NCBI RefSeq assembly: GCF_900111315.1
Contig: NZ_FOGU01000003.1
Coordinates: forward strand, 95,347 to 159,346
Origin: Tranquillimonas rosea
Lineage (GTDB): Bacteria > Pseudomonadota > Alphaproteobacteria > Rhodobacterales > Rhodobacteraceae
Reading direction: 5' to 3'
Length of the DNA stretch: 64,000 bases
Under the pieces are notes generated by a model that was not told the DNA's origin, ran no database searches, and saw only the letters and a program-made list of their open reading frames with translations. A program made the translations under genes and the position numbers. Shown piece by piece: positions 63,401-64,000 of the stretch (positions are counted from its first letter, which is position 1; every line of letters starts with the position of its first letter).

Positions 63401-64000
63401 TTACTGGCCTTCCACCGCGCGCTCGAACACCAGGCCCGACAGCGGGCCGCACCCGTCGTTCGGCCCCATCACGTTGAAGCCGCGCCCGGTCGGGGTGATC
63501 TCGCATTCCAGCGGAAAGGCGTCGGTCGGGCCCTGCCCGCTCGCGTCTTCCAGCACCAGCATGTTGTCGCCCTCGAAGCTGTAGCTGCCGGTGATGTCGC
63601 TGATCCGGTCGCCGCCCGACATCGCGAAGCTGCCATCGGGGGCAAAGCTCGCCACCAGCGTGCCCTGGGCGTAGTCGCCCGGCTGGATCGGCAGCACGGC
63701 GCCGTCGTTCTGAGCGCTCGACTCGCCCGATGTGTCGCCCTCGGTCTCGGGCGTGGTCGAGGCGTTGCCCTCGATGACGCTGCCGTCTCCCTCGGTGTCC
63801 TGCACCTCTTCGCGACCTTCCGAACCCTCGCTGGACTGCTGGGCGTCGTCCGAACCGGACGATTGCTCGCCCGATTGCTGGCCTTCCTGTTCGCCCGCCT
63901 GGGCGCCGTCATCCGAGCCGTCCGACGACTGCTCGCCGGATTGCTCCGACCCAGACGACTGCTGGTCCGACTGATCGCCCGATTGCGACCCGTCGCCCGA
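63401..64000 (-). CDS. Acidic low-complexity protein, 5' end beyond the window
   Basis: The frame is open from the right edge (199 codons seen). The outer part is highly repetitive in Ser, Gln, Gly, Glu and Asp (for example SGEQSSDGSDDGAQAGEQEG). The last 90 residues form an ordered-looking domain: DYAQGTLVASFAPDGSFAMS, DITGSYSFEGDNMLVLE, ECEITPTGRGF and NDGCGPLSGLVFERAVEGQ, with two cysteines. The layout suggests an exported or surface protein with a disordered linker. The start and any signal peptide are not visible. No family is recognised. Confidence 0.7.
   Translation of the reverse strand, partial: SGDGSQSGDQSDQQSSGSEQSGEQSSDGSDDGAQAGEQEGQQSGEQSSGSDDAQQSSEGSEGREEVQDTEGDGSVIEGNASTTPETEGDTSGESSAQNDGAVLPIQPGDYAQGTLVASFAPDGSFAMSGGDRISDITGSYSFEGDNMLVLEDASGQGPTDAFPLECEITPTGRGFNVMGPNDGCGPLSGLVFERAVEGQ

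Overview
The window is high-GC alphaproteobacterial chromosome, most likely from the Rhodobacter/Roseobacter group (Rhodobacterales). The evidence is the co-location of ethylmalonyl-CoA pathway genes (ccr, ecm, mch, mcl-type lyase) with sdhCDAB and mdh, a LuxR/LuxI pair, an RpoH-type sigma factor, the paired TSUP/TIGR02186 genes and an H-NS family protein. I recall a similar ccr-ecm-mdh-mcl-mch-sdh grouping in Rhodobacter sphaeroides. No rRNA, tRNA or CRISPR array is visible.

Layout. 1-4.6 kb: dut (cut by the edge), coaBC, a ChaN-like gene and rpoH on the minus strand, then cobU and a histidine phosphatase on the plus strand. 4.6-17.75 kb: comM (YifB-type ATPase), split just before its Walker A codons by an integrative element of about 11.6 kb with lower GC. 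17.7-25.6 kb: gshB, yraN and rsmI divergent from an LpoA-like lipoprotein gene, glnD and murJ. 25.6-32.3 kb: a rhomboid-like protein without catalytic residues, trpS, a VOC protein, a class IV aminotransferase, a membrane protein, a universal stress protein, an Nfu-type Fe-S protein, tsaB and rimI. 32.5-38 kb: a Bmp-type nucleoside ABC transporter with a purine nucleoside phosphorylase. 38-46.7 kb: TSUP/TIGR02186, an SDR enzyme, a RecD-like helicase, luxI/luxR, ccr and a PlsB-like acyltransferase. 46.7-52.4 kb: a large RTX/CHRD protein, ecm and hns. 52.8-64 kb: a DUF1989 protein, small conserved genes, the sdh operon with two small lipoprotein genes inside it, the mcl-nnrU-DUF1737-mch operon, a TSUP permease, mdh and a partial acidic protein.

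The element. A large serine recombinase gene begins about 60 bp inside the left junction. The octamer TGTTGCTG is present at both junctions. Joining the chromosomal sides restores a 502-codon comM in frame. Joining the element sides gives an attP with symmetric half-sites (AATTG-N3-ACAA / TTGT-N3-CAATT) around a predicted TT crossover. Cargo includes a 746-aa protein with a PD-(D/E)XK-like motif, a Pin-type resolvase, an H-NS paralogue, a divergent small gene/ribbon-helix-helix pair, a small secreted Cys-rich protein and the two halves of a decayed tyrosine integrase.

The most novel item lies between those integrase halves. It is a four-gene minus-strand operon encoding a 56-aa putative RiPP precursor ending in CGVVVCGNGAAV, a radical SAM/SPASM maturase starting 3 bp downstream, a DUF1353-like protein and a secreted protein with mirror-symmetric cysteine spacing (C-X3-C-X10-C-X12-C-X10-C-X3-C). 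I cannot assign it to a RiPP class I know. Other notable observations are the catalytically dead rhomboid, a long hairpin abutting the ribosome binding site of chromosomal hns, and three near-identical 95-residue blocks in the RTX protein.
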